64,000 nt of DNA from NCBI GenBank assembly GCA_023145435.1, contig JAGLDS010000007.1, positions 1 through 64,000 on the forward strand, given 5' to 3'. The translations under genes and the position numbers were made by a program. Under the pieces are notes generated by a model. The model had not been told where the DNA came from. It was given only the letters and a program-made list of their open reading frames with translations, and ran no database searches. This document shows positions 40,904-49,305 of this stretch, piece after piece (within the stretch, counting starts at the first letter, position 1; the number at the start of each line of letters is the position of its first letter). Source of the stretch: Clostridiales bacterium (lineage in GTDB: Bacteria; Bacillota; Clostridia; DUPQ01).

Positions 40904-41506
40904 ATGGAACAATACTTTGAAAAACAACCAACTGTAGCAAGTGAAGAAAAAAAAATAACATGGCATTTAAACAAGATACCTTTTCAATTTTATACTGATC
41001 GTGGTGTGTTTTCTAGAAATGCTGTTGATTTTGGTTCTCTTACTTTAATTGAAGCTATAAAAAAAGATTGCTCAAATATTGACACATATCTTGATTTAGG
41101 GTGTGGATATGGACCAATTGGAATTATTTTATCAAATTTTATTTCTATTAAGCATGCAAGTTTTAGTGATCACAATCTAAGGGCTGTTGAATTAACTAAA
41201 AAAAACTTAGTTTTAAACAATATTTCATATCAGAAAGTAATTAATTCAGATGGTTTTTCTTCTATTTTTGATATTTTTCAGGTGATTTCATTAAACCCAC
41301 CAATTAGAGCTGGAAAGGAAGTTGTTTTTAACTTATATGATGGATGCTATAAACATCTAAAACAAAATGGTATCTTATATATTGTGGTTCAGAAAAAGCA
41401 AGGTGCAAATAGTCATTTTGATGAATTATTTAAGTTATTTGGAAATTGTGAGATACTTTTTAAGGATAAAGGGTACCATGTCTTAAAATCTATAAAAAAA
41501 ATATGA
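40904..41506 (+). CDS. Class I SAM methyltransferase, RsmC/MTS-like
   Basis: FYTDRGVFSRNAVDFGSLTLIEAI; YLDLGCGYGPIGIIL; SLNPPIRAGKEV. Confidence 0.85.
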   Translation: MEQYFEKQPTVASEEKKITWHLNKIPFQFYTDRGVFSRNAVDFGSLTLIEAIKKDCSNIDTYLDLGCGYGPIGIILSNFISIKHASFSDHNLRAVELTKKNLVLNNISYQKVINSDGFSSIFDIFQVISLNPPIRAGKEVVFNLYDGCYKHLKQNGILYIVVQKKQGANSHFDELFKLFGNCEILFKDKGYHVLKSIKKI

Positions 41507-41525
41507 TATACTATAAAAAGAAGTT

Positions 41526-42356
41526 ATGAGAGTTTATGCATTAGTTGGTCCTCCAGGGACTGGCAAAAGTCATAAGTCTACCATGCTAGCCAGTGATATG
41601 GGAATTGACTATATCATAGATGATGGGTTATTAATTGGTAGCAATAAAGTGTTAGCTGGCACTAGTGCCAAAGCGGAACAAACAAAAATTGCCTCTGTAA
41701 AAAGGGCACTCTTTTTTGACGAAGCTCATAGAAGAGAGATGATAAAAGCTATAAAAGTAAATAAAGTTGAAAGAGTACTAGTACTTGGAACATCGGATAA
41801 AATGGTACGTGAAATTGCCAATAAACTTGATTTAGATGAAATACAACGTACTATTTATATTCATGATATTTCAGAAGAAGAAGAAATAAAAAAAGCCTTA
41901 TTTAATCGAAAAAACAAAGGAAAGCATGTTATACCTGTTCCTACCTTTGAAATAAAGAAGGATTTTAGCGGTTACTTACTTGATCCCTTATATGTTTTTC
42001 GCAAAAAAGGTTTAAATAATTATGTGTCTGAAGGTAGTAAAACCATTGTTAGACCTACTTTTAGTTTTTTGGGAAATTATACCATATCAAATAATGCTCT
42101 ATACCAAATTGCAAATTATGCTGCTAGTACTGTTCAAGGGTATGAAGGAATGACACGTTTTCGAATAATTAAAAAAGAAGGTGGGATTAGCATAGATATG
42201 TATATTACACTTAACTATCAATATTCTATTTTTGACACACTGAAGGAAATTCAGATTACAACTAAAAAAACATTAGAAAGGCTTACTGCACTTCATTTGC
42301 ACAGTCTTGACATTACTGTTAGACACATTATAATTGATAATGAGATATATCCTTAA
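41526..42356 (+). CDS. P-loop NTPase with Asp23/Gls24-like C-terminal region
   Basis: MRVYALVGPPGTGKSHKS Walker A; C-terminal ISNNALYQIANYAASTVQGYEGMTRFRI..GGISIDMYITLNYQYSIFDTLKEIQITTKKTLERLTALHLHSLDITVRHI resembles Asp23. Confidence 0.7.
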   Translation: MRVYALVGPPGTGKSHKSTMLASDMGIDYIIDDGLLIGSNKVLAGTSAKAEQTKIASVKRALFFDEAHRREMIKAIKVNKVERVLVLGTSDKMVREIANKLDLDEIQRTIYIHDISEEEEIKKALFNRKNKGKHVIPVPTFEIKKDFSGYLLDPLYVFRKKGLNNYVSEGSKTIVRPTFSFLGNYTISNNALYQIANYAASTVQGYEGMTRFRIIKKEGGISIDMYITLNYQYSIFDTLKEIQITTKKTLERLTALHLHSLDITVRHIIIDNEIYP

Positions 42357-42359
42357 TAT

Positions 42360-43091
42360 TTATTTAAAATCACAATAAGAAATAAATTTTTCAATGGTTC
42401 TTGGTACAGCGTCTTCAGATGTTTTCCAAGAAGCTTTTTCATTTCTATGATCAAACTTTTGTGCAAACCACTGAACATCATTTAATATTCTTTCCATATT
42501 ATGACTCATTAAAGTATTCATTTCAAGAGTGAAGGTTGTTAATTTTTTTCTAGATAAATTGTTTTTTGCAAATTGTAATAGTTGTTGATAATGGCGTAAA
42601 CAAAACCCTTTTGATTCCACAACTTTTTTTCTAAATGATGGGTCTTTATCATACATCCAATAAAAAACATCAAAATATCGTTCCATAGTAGAGTTCATTT
42701 TATTACATACTTCACAAGAAGATTCGAGACTAAGAAAAAAATCAGATAGGTCATCAATCATTTTCCCTGAGTTTATTTTTGTTGTTTTTTTCACATCTTT
42801 AATATGCTTTTTTACTATTTCCTGATATAAGTCCATCTGGTGTTGAAGATGGGTATCTAGAACTAAAGATAACCCTAAAACATTTTGTCTTTTTAAGTAT
42901 AATTGTTTCATATGACGACGACAAAACCCTATTTCATTTGTTGCTACACGTGTATCAGGTTCCATACTTGAAGGTCCTAAAATAAATGAAAGAGTTTTTT
43001 CTTCTAAGTCTTTTTCAAGTAGACAAATAGGACATTCACAGTCAGTGGCAAAAGCATCATTCACAGGAATAGTATAAATTGTTTCTTTCAT
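42360..43091 (-). CDS. DUF6062-like Cys-rich protein
   Basis: DCECPICLLEKDLEEKTLSFILGPSSMEPDTRVATNEIGFCRRHMKQLY; second Cys cluster CEVCNKM...GFCLRHYQQL; start at MKETIY 43091. Confidence 0.65.
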   Translation of the reverse strand: MKETIYTIPVNDAFATDCECPICLLEKDLEEKTLSFILGPSSMEPDTRVATNEIGFCRRHMKQLYLKRQNVLGLSLVLDTHLQHQMDLYQEIVKKHIKDVKKTTKINSGKMIDDLSDFFLSLESSCEVCNKMNSTMERYFDVFYWMYDKDPSFRKKVVESKGFCLRHYQQLLQFAKNNLSRKKLTTFTLEMNTLMSHNMERILNDVQWFAQKFDHRNEKASWKTSEDAVPRTIEKFISYCDFK

Positions 43092-43150
43092 AGTATATCT
43101 CCTCGATTCTAGTGATATAATTATAACATAAACGGAAAGGAAAATTGTTA

Positions 43151-43999
43151 ATGAGTACAAGTACAATTATTATAAAGGACATATATAATTTTAATTTAGT
43201 TCAAACTATAGAAAGTGGTCAGTGCTTTAGATGGGAAAAAGTTGATGAAGCACGTTATCAAGGAACCGCGTATCATAGAACCATTACTATTGGACAAATA
43301 AATAATGATTTATATATTGATGGTACAACTCCTAAAGAGTTTCAGTACATCTGGTTACCATATTTTGATTTAGAAGGAAATTATGAACATATTATTGAAT
43401 TTCTTTCTATAGATCCTTTACTAAAAAAAGCAATGAAAGGTGCAAGTGGATTACATGTTTTAAAACAAGAACCATTTGAAACGCTAATTAGTTATATTAT
43501 TTCAGCAAATAATCATATACCAAGAATTAAAAAGATTATTAAAATATTAAGTGAAACTTTAGGTGATGAAATTATCTTAGATGAGCAAACAACTTATGCT
43601 TTTCCCACTGAAAAACAATTAGCACTTGCTAGTATTGATGATGTAAATAAGTGTAAAGCAGGATTTCGCAATAAGTATATTCATAAAACGGCTAAAAGCA
43701 TATATGAAAAAAACTATGATTTTATAAAATTAAAAGATATGTCATATGAAAAAGCAAAAAACAATTTAAAGCAATTTCTAGGAGTTGGGGATAAAGTAGC
43801 TGATTGTGCTTTGTTATTTAGTGGAATTCGTCTTGATGCTTTTCCAGTAGATGTTTGGATTAAGCGGGTTATTGAAAGAGAATATGGAAAAAATGATATG
43901 TCGCTTACAGATATTGCTCAATTTGGAAGAGTGCAATTCGGTAAGTATGCAGGATATGCTAACAATTATTTATTTAATTATATTAGAAATACTGATTAG
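43151..43999 (+). CDS. 8-oxoguanine DNA glycosylase (Ogg family)
   Basis: FNLVQTIESGQCFRWEKV; ETLISYIISANNHIPRIKKII; helix-hairpin-helix FLGVGDKVADCALLFSGIRLDAFPVDVWIKRV with catalytic Lys/Asp. Confidence 0.9.
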   Translation: MSTSTIIIKDIYNFNLVQTIESGQCFRWEKVDEARYQGTAYHRTITIGQINNDLYIDGTTPKEFQYIWLPYFDLEGNYEHIIEFLSIDPLLKKAMKGASGLHVLKQEPFETLISYIISANNHIPRIKKIIKILSETLGDEIILDEQTTYAFPTEKQLALASIDDVNKCKAGFRNKYIHKTAKSIYEKNYDFIKLKDMSYEKAKNNLKQFLGVGDKVADCALLFSGIRLDAFPVDVWIKRVIEREYGKNDMSLTDIAQFGRVQFGKYAGYANNYLFNYIRNTD

Positions 44000-44085
44000 T
44001 TACTGACAGATTATACCTTTTACACAAGAATAGAAATAATGGAAGTGAAATATTAATTGTATACAAAAATACTCTAATAATAAAC

Positions 44086-44114
44086 TTGAAATAACTTTTT
44101 GTTATAGTTATAAT
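44086..44114 (+). promoter_or_regulatory. Promoter of the 6S RNA gene
   Basis: TTGAAA (44086-44091), 17-nt spacer, TATAAT (44109-44114). Confidence 0.8.
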
Positions 44115-44121
44115 TAATATA

Positions 44122-44348
44122 TAGAGTATGAAATTCATTCCTGAAATGTACGAATAAACATTGGTGTTTTGAACCTACAATGGACAATTGGGAGTTTGCG
44201 TTTAGATATGACGGTCAGGCCTTTTACAAAATCCGACATTATCCTTAAGGTTAATGCAACGGCAAAGGAAAACTACAGTTTCTAACAGAACACCCACCTA
44301 GTGTACACACTAGGAGTCAAAACCTAATGGACGGCATTTTGGGAATTT
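44122..44348 (+). ncRNA. ssrS: 6S RNA (SsrS/BsrA-like)
   Basis: 5' AAATTCATTCCTGAAATG and 3' GGCATTTTGGGAATTT form a closing stem; TTTTGAACC / GTCAAAAC inner stem; GAACCTACAA and CACCCACCT elements as in Firmicute 6S RNAs; consensus promoter directly upstream; no ORF. Confidence 0.8.
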
Positions 44349-44349
44349 A

Positions 44350-45909
44350 CTACTTACTCTTTTTTATTGCCTTTATAATGGTAGGGGCAATATTTGTTAA
44401 GATTGTATCAATTCCTCTATTAATAAATTCTTGTGCTTCTAATTCATCATCAGCATAAAACATGTTACATATGACACCGATTTTTTTTGCATCTCTAATT
44501 GTTTTATCTTTCACTGCTCTACCAAACTGTACTATTTGACATTCATATTTTTCAACATAATCAAGTTGATCATCTCTATTTTGAGCCGCAAGACACGCTC
44601 GTCTTAAATGTGGTGCGTGGAGTAGGGATAAGGATAGAACATCTTCAACCCCAGCTATGTAAATCATTTGTTCACAATCATATTTTTTTGCTAGCTTACT
44701 AACTTTTTTAATAACCCAACCATCAATACCAGGATCATAGACATGAATATTCATATTTATTAATCCACTACAAGCTATAAATACTTCTTCAAGAGTTGGC
44801 ACTGTTATACCTTTCCAATATTCATTTAAATAAATACCGGCATCTTCGCTTCTTATTTGCTCTAAGGTCAAGTTATTTACAAAACCGCTACCTGTTGTTG
44901 TTCTATCAATGGTAGAATCGTGACAAATAACCACTTTTTTATCTTTAGTAATACGTAAATCAAATTCAATTTCATCAGCACCAACAGCAATAGCTGCTAA
45001 AAAGGCTGGTAATGTGTTTTCTGGACAACCGTGAGATAAACCTCTATGAGCACATACCCTGGGATAAGAATAAGTATCGCTCATTCTTATATGACTACCA
45101 CCAGAACGGTACAATGTAGGACGTCTAAATTTATTAACGATATCTCTAGAGTTCATCTTATCTAATCCATGAGCAAGTGGGCGAGGTCGCTTTTTAAAAG
45201 GATTAATAGTGACACTAAATAACCCTTCTTCTTGTTTAGCTTGAAGTAACATTTCTCCTAAAGGAGAAGATATTTGTGAATATCCACCTGTTAAACTATT
45301 ACTTCCCATAGAGTAAGAGGCTCTAATGACATAGGCTTCACTATCTAATGCCCTTGCATTAACTTGTGTCATTAATGCTTCAATGCGCTCACTTCGTTGA
45401 TAAGAAGGTGCAAGGATAATATCTGGCTTTTTGTAAGCAACAGCTTCAAAAAACTCAGTGAAATACAATTCAAAACATGTTGCGAATGAATATTTTACTC
45501 CATCAACTTCTACTAATAACACTTCATTACCAGGTGTAATCCCATCAGTTATTTCGGGATAGGCTAAATGAGTCTTTTTATATATTGCTTCGATGATACC
45601 TTTTTTTGAAATGAGTATTGTTGCATTGTATAAAAGCTTATTTTCTTCGATTAACATATTAATTGAAATAGTGGTCTTTGTTTCTTTTGCTCTTTTTTTT
45701 AGTACATTTAAAAGTTTGGTATTGTACTTTCTTATATGAATAAGTTCCTTTTGCACATCATTCATTCCAGCACAATTAGAATATTCTGGAAATACTAGTA
45801 AATCTATATCTTCTAATGGTTGATTACATACATCAATAATCTTTTTTATTACATCAACAGTTTGTTCATAGTTTTTAGGATATTTTGGTTGATAAATGGA
45901 AATATTCAT
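44350..45909 (-). CDS. Fusion protein: N-terminal nitrilase/carbon-nitrogen hydrolase plus C-terminal glycerophosphodiester phosphodiesterase
   Basis: Nitrilase E-K-C triad contexts FPEYSN, YKKTHLAYPE, ATCFELYF; GDPD contexts CAHRGLSHGCPENTLPAF, ADEIEFDLRITKDKKVVICHDSTIDRTT. Confidence 0.85.
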   Translation of the reverse strand: MNISIYQPKYPKNYEQTVDVIKKIIDVCNQPLEDIDLLVFPEYSNCAGMNDVQKELIHIRKYNTKLLNVLKKRAKETKTTISINMLIEENKLLYNATILISKKGIIEAIYKKTHLAYPEITDGITPGNEVLLVEVDGVKYSFATCFELYFTEFFEAVAYKKPDIILAPSYQRSERIEALMTQVNARALDSEAYVIRASYSMGSNSLTGGYSQISSPLGEMLLQAKQEEGLFSVTINPFKKRPRPLAHGLDKMNSRDIVNKFRRPTLYRSGGSHIRMSDTYSYPRVCAHRGLSHGCPENTLPAFLAAIAVGADEIEFDLRITKDKKVVICHDSTIDRTTTGSGFVNNLTLEQIRSEDAGIYLNEYWKGITVPTLEEVFIACSGLINMNIHVYDPGIDGWVIKKVSKLAKKYDCEQMIYIAGVEDVLSLSLLHAPHLRRACLAAQNRDDQLDYVEKYECQIVQFGRAVKDKTIRDAKKIGVICNMFYADDELEAQEFINRGIDTILTNIAPTIIKAIKKSK

Positions 45910-45920
45910 AAATTACCTCT

Positions 45921-47312
45921 TTATATGATTTTTAGTTTATAATCATCTTTAGTATCTTCAATAGTATAGCCTTTTTCTAACAATAAATCTCTTAGTTCAT
46001 CAGATTTTTTATAATCTTTATTTTTCCTAGCTATCAAACGCTGATTAGCTAAAGCAATTACATCCGCGGGTATAGTGATTTCAATATCTCGTTGTAATAT
46101 TCCAAGAATATCACCTAACTTTTGTAACATAGTAATGGCTAAATTAGCAGTTTTAACTGATGTAACGTTTGTTAGATTAACTTTTTTTACTAAATCAAAC
46201 ATGGAAGCAATACCATCCGCTGTGTTAAAATCATCATCCATATGAATTATAAATTGTTTTTCTGTTTCATCAATAAAAGTAAGTAATTCTGATTCGTTTT
46301 CCGTTACTTCTTTAATTTTTGAAGTTGTTTTTATATATGTAAGGTTTTTTAAACATTCATATTGTCTATCTAATCCGTTTTTTGCACTATCTAATAATTT
46401 ATCTGAAAAATTTATGGGGCTTCTATAATGAGAAGAGAGAATAAAAAATCTCAATACTTCATAATCGAATTTTTTGATAATATCTTTAACTGTGAAAAAA
46501 TTTCCAAGGGATTTAGACATTTTTTGATTATCAACATTAATAAATCCATTATGTAACCAGTAGTTAGCAAAGGGCTTACCAGTGGCAGCTTCACTTTGAG
46601 CAATTTCGTTTTCATGATGGGGAAACAATAAATCTTGGCCACCTGAGTGAATATCTATTGTTTCACCTAAATATTTCATAGACATGGCAGAACATTCTAT
46701 ATGCCAACCAGGACGACCTTGTCCCCATGGGCTACTCCAGAATGGTTCGTTTTCTTTTTTTGATTTCCATAGGGCAAAATCAGTTGGATTCTTTTTTCGT
46801 TTATCTAATTCTACTCTGCTACCAGATTCCAAGTCGTCAAAATTATGTTTAGATAATTTACCATAAGGTTTGTATGCTTTTGTATCAAAATATACATCAC
46901 CATCTACCTCGTAGGCAAAACCTTTTTGTTGTAAGGTTTTTACTAACTTAATAATTGGACCAATATTTTCAGTAGCTTTTGGATGAAAATCTGCATGTTT
47001 AACACCTAATTTTTCGGAATCATTAAAGTATTCTTTAATATATCTATCAGCTAATTCCTTAATAGTAATGCCTTCTTCATTTGCTTTATTAATCATTTTA
47101 TCATCAATATCTGTAAAATTCTGAACAAAGGTTACTTCATATCCTCTAAAAATTAAATATTTTCTTAGTGTATCAAAGATTATAAAATTCCGCCCATTAC
47201 CAATATGAAAATAGTTATAAACTGTTGGACCACAGTTATACATTTTTACTTTATTTGCTTCAATTGGTATGAATTCTTCTTTACTTCTGCTTAAAGAGTT
47301 ATATAATTTCAT
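45921..47312 (-). CDS. cysS: Cysteinyl-tRNA synthetase
   Basis: KMYNCGPTVYNYFHIGNGRNFIIFDTLRKYL; WHIECSAMSMKYLGETIDIHSGGQDLLFPHHENEIAQSEA; KMSKSLGNFFTV. Confidence 0.95.
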   Translation of the reverse strand: MKLYNSLSRSKEEFIPIEANKVKMYNCGPTVYNYFHIGNGRNFIIFDTLRKYLIFRGYEVTFVQNFTDIDDKMINKANEEGITIKELADRYIKEYFNDSEKLGVKHADFHPKATENIGPIIKLVKTLQQKGFAYEVDGDVYFDTKAYKPYGKLSKHNFDDLESGSRVELDKRKKNPTDFALWKSKKENEPFWSSPWGQGRPGWHIECSAMSMKYLGETIDIHSGGQDLLFPHHENEIAQSEAATGKPFANYWLHNGFINVDNQKMSKSLGNFFTVKDIIKKFDYEVLRFFILSSHYRSPINFSDKLLDSAKNGLDRQYECLKNLTYIKTTSKIKEVTENESELLTFIDETEKQFIIHMDDDFNTADGIASMFDLVKKVNLTNVTSVKTANLAITMLQKLGDILGILQRDIEITIPADVIALANQRLIARKNKDYKKSDELRDLLLEKGYTIEDTKDDYKLKII

Positions 47313-47324
47313 TGTTTTCTCCTA

Positions 47325-47548
47325 TAAAAAAGCCTCTACTCCACTAAGGGATAGAGGCGTAATACGCGGTTCCACTCTACATTGTACTTAAATTAAGTAT
47401 AACGGCTAATCCCCGTAACAAATTTCTTTGTTAGCTGCTCCAAGATGCACTTTCTGTTATTTATATGGTCTTGGCTTTCAGCATAAGTGCCAAGATTCTC
47501 TGTCATATATTTTTAACATACTCTTTCTTTTCATCGCAGAAAATATAA
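47325..47548 (-). promoter_or_regulatory. T-box riboswitch leader (cysteine) with terminator
   Basis: Reverse strand carries the T-box core AGAGTGGAACCGCG; terminator GCCTCTA..TAGAGGC-TTTTTT; candidate TGC specifier in GAAAGTGCATCT at 47447-47449; directly upstream of cysS. Confidence 0.92.
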
Positions 47549-47553
47549 CATGT

Positions 47554-47581
47554 ATTATACTATACTAATCTTTATAGTCAA
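47554..47581 (-). promoter_or_regulatory. Promoter of the cysS T-box operon
   Basis: Reverse strand TTGACT (47576-47581), 16-nt spacer, TATAAT (47554-47559); -35 overlaps the stop of the upstream gene. Confidence 0.75.
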
Positions 47582-49305
47582 GCAAGTATGTTATAAATTA
47601 AATTAAGTGCTTGCTCGTAATCTTTGATATCAAGTGAGAATGGAACTTCTTTCGAATTCTCATCATATCCACTATTAGTAATTTCTAAAAGAGAGGTATT
47701 TCCCATAAGCAATTGTTTAATTTTTCCTTTAATTGTGACATCTTTAAAAGCTGCTCGCTCTAATAAATCATAACACTCTACCATTCTTTTCATGGCAAAA
47801 TAACGAATAGTTAAAATTGGCCCACCAAAATTTCCGGGGTAAACAAAGTTCATATCTCCTGCCAGCCAACCATCGCTTCTAAAAGAAATTTTTTCTCTTG
47901 GTTTTTCAGGCCAAGCTGTATAGTTCCATCGCAAAAACCCATTTAGATTTAATAGGGATGTTAAATAGCCAATAAAACAACTTTCTAATAAATTTGATTT
48001 AATAAAGGTATTAGGAAAGTGAGGGCGGCAACAAACATACCAAGACAATCGCTTACTATTTTTTAAAGCTAATTGTTCAAAGAAGGTGACATCTTCATTT
48101 AAGCAACGAAGAGAAGGGACCAAATCACTAAGAACATCATCAAATTCTTTAGTAAATATAGCATGATTAATCGCTGCTTTAAATTTAAATTTAGGTGCAA
48201 TAGATAAAATAGCATTTATGGTTTTTCTATATCTATCAATGTCATCTGGCTCGTCAGCTATTATCCTAACACGGTCAATAATTGATTTATCAATAAAATA
48301 TTCATATAATAATTTTATATATCCTTTTATTTCAACACCTGTTTTCATGTATTTATATGTTTTATCAGTTTGATCATAATATCTTATTCTAATTCCATCT
48401 GGAAAATCATTAGCAACTTTTCCAAAGTTTTTTTGTTTATCCATCCATATTCCTGATAATCCAAACACTTCAATTTCTGCAGTAATTCCATATTGCTTAC
48501 ATAAATCAATATATCTATCTAGAACACTGTAATCACATATGAAATTACCGTAAGAATCTTTAATAACAGAAATATAGTTATATTCAAACAAATCAGTGGG
48601 TTCTTTTAAATCATTAAATGTTTTTTGCCCTGACCAAGGAATATCAGAAGCAATAACTGTTACAGCTTTTTGGCCAAGGTATGATAAGCTTTTTATGTAA
48701 TTTTCAATTATAGTAAAGTGATCATCTGAAAAAAGTTTAACTTCATGTTTTCTTGCTATGTTTGATAAATGTTGCCAAAGGTTTAAATGAAGCATAGTAT
48801 TTTTTGTTTGATTCATAATAATATTTTTTACTATAACTTCAAATGGAAGAGATATAATACAACTTTCGTCTTTAAACATTTCACGCTGATATATATTAAC
48901 CATACCTTTATATTTCTTAGCTTTATCATATTTATCAATATCTAATTTAATAAATAGTGGAACTTCTTCAAACTTCTCTACATCAAAATACTCAATTGGA
49001 TTTAAACTATCAGTATGAGAGACACCTAAATCATCTTCCATATAATCTTGCTTATAAATGGTGATATTAGAAAGGTTGTCACATATTACTTCAATTCTAT
49101 AAGTTTTTTGTGAAGGGAAAATTGAAAAGACAGAATTATTTGTAAGTGCTAATTGCCAAGGTTCGCTATTTTCTAAGAATAATGAAAAAGCTACATAGCT
49201 ATTTTTCACACCAATTAAAGAAATGGTTTGTTGCTCATATAGATTGTTTTTTTTACCTTTTATATGTTTATAGAATTCAGATTGAAATCCTATTTTTAAA
49301 GTCAT
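47578..49305 (-). CDS. DUF4091/GH123-like putative glycoside hydrolase
   Basis: IYQREMFKDESCIISLPFEVIVKN...LNLWQHLSNIARKHEVKLFSDDHF; VRIIADEPDDIDRYRKTI; LNGFLRWNYTAWPEKPREK resembles the DUF4091 C-terminus. Confidence 0.65.
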   Translation of the reverse strand: MTLKIGFQSEFYKHIKGKKNNLYEQQTISLIGVKNSYVAFSLFLENSEPWQLALTNNSVFSIFPSQKTYRIEVICDNLSNITIYKQDYMEDDLGVSHTDSLNPIEYFDVEKFEEVPLFIKLDIDKYDKAKKYKGMVNIYQREMFKDESCIISLPFEVIVKNIIMNQTKNTMLHLNLWQHLSNIARKHEVKLFSDDHFTIIENYIKSLSYLGQKAVTVIASDIPWSGQKTFNDLKEPTDLFEYNYISVIKDSYGNFICDYSVLDRYIDLCKQYGITAEIEVFGLSGIWMDKQKNFGKVANDFPDGIRIRYYDQTDKTYKYMKTGVEIKGYIKLLYEYFIDKSIIDRVRIIADEPDDIDRYRKTINAILSIAPKFKFKAAINHAIFTKEFDDVLSDLVPSLRCLNEDVTFFEQLALKNSKRLSWYVCCRPHFPNTFIKSNLLESCFIGYLTSLLNLNGFLRWNYTAWPEKPREKISFRSDGWLAGDMNFVYPGNFGGPILTIRYFAMKRMVECYDLLERAAFKDVTIKGKIKQLLMGNTSLLEITNSGYDENSKEVPFSLDIKDYEQALNLIYNILA

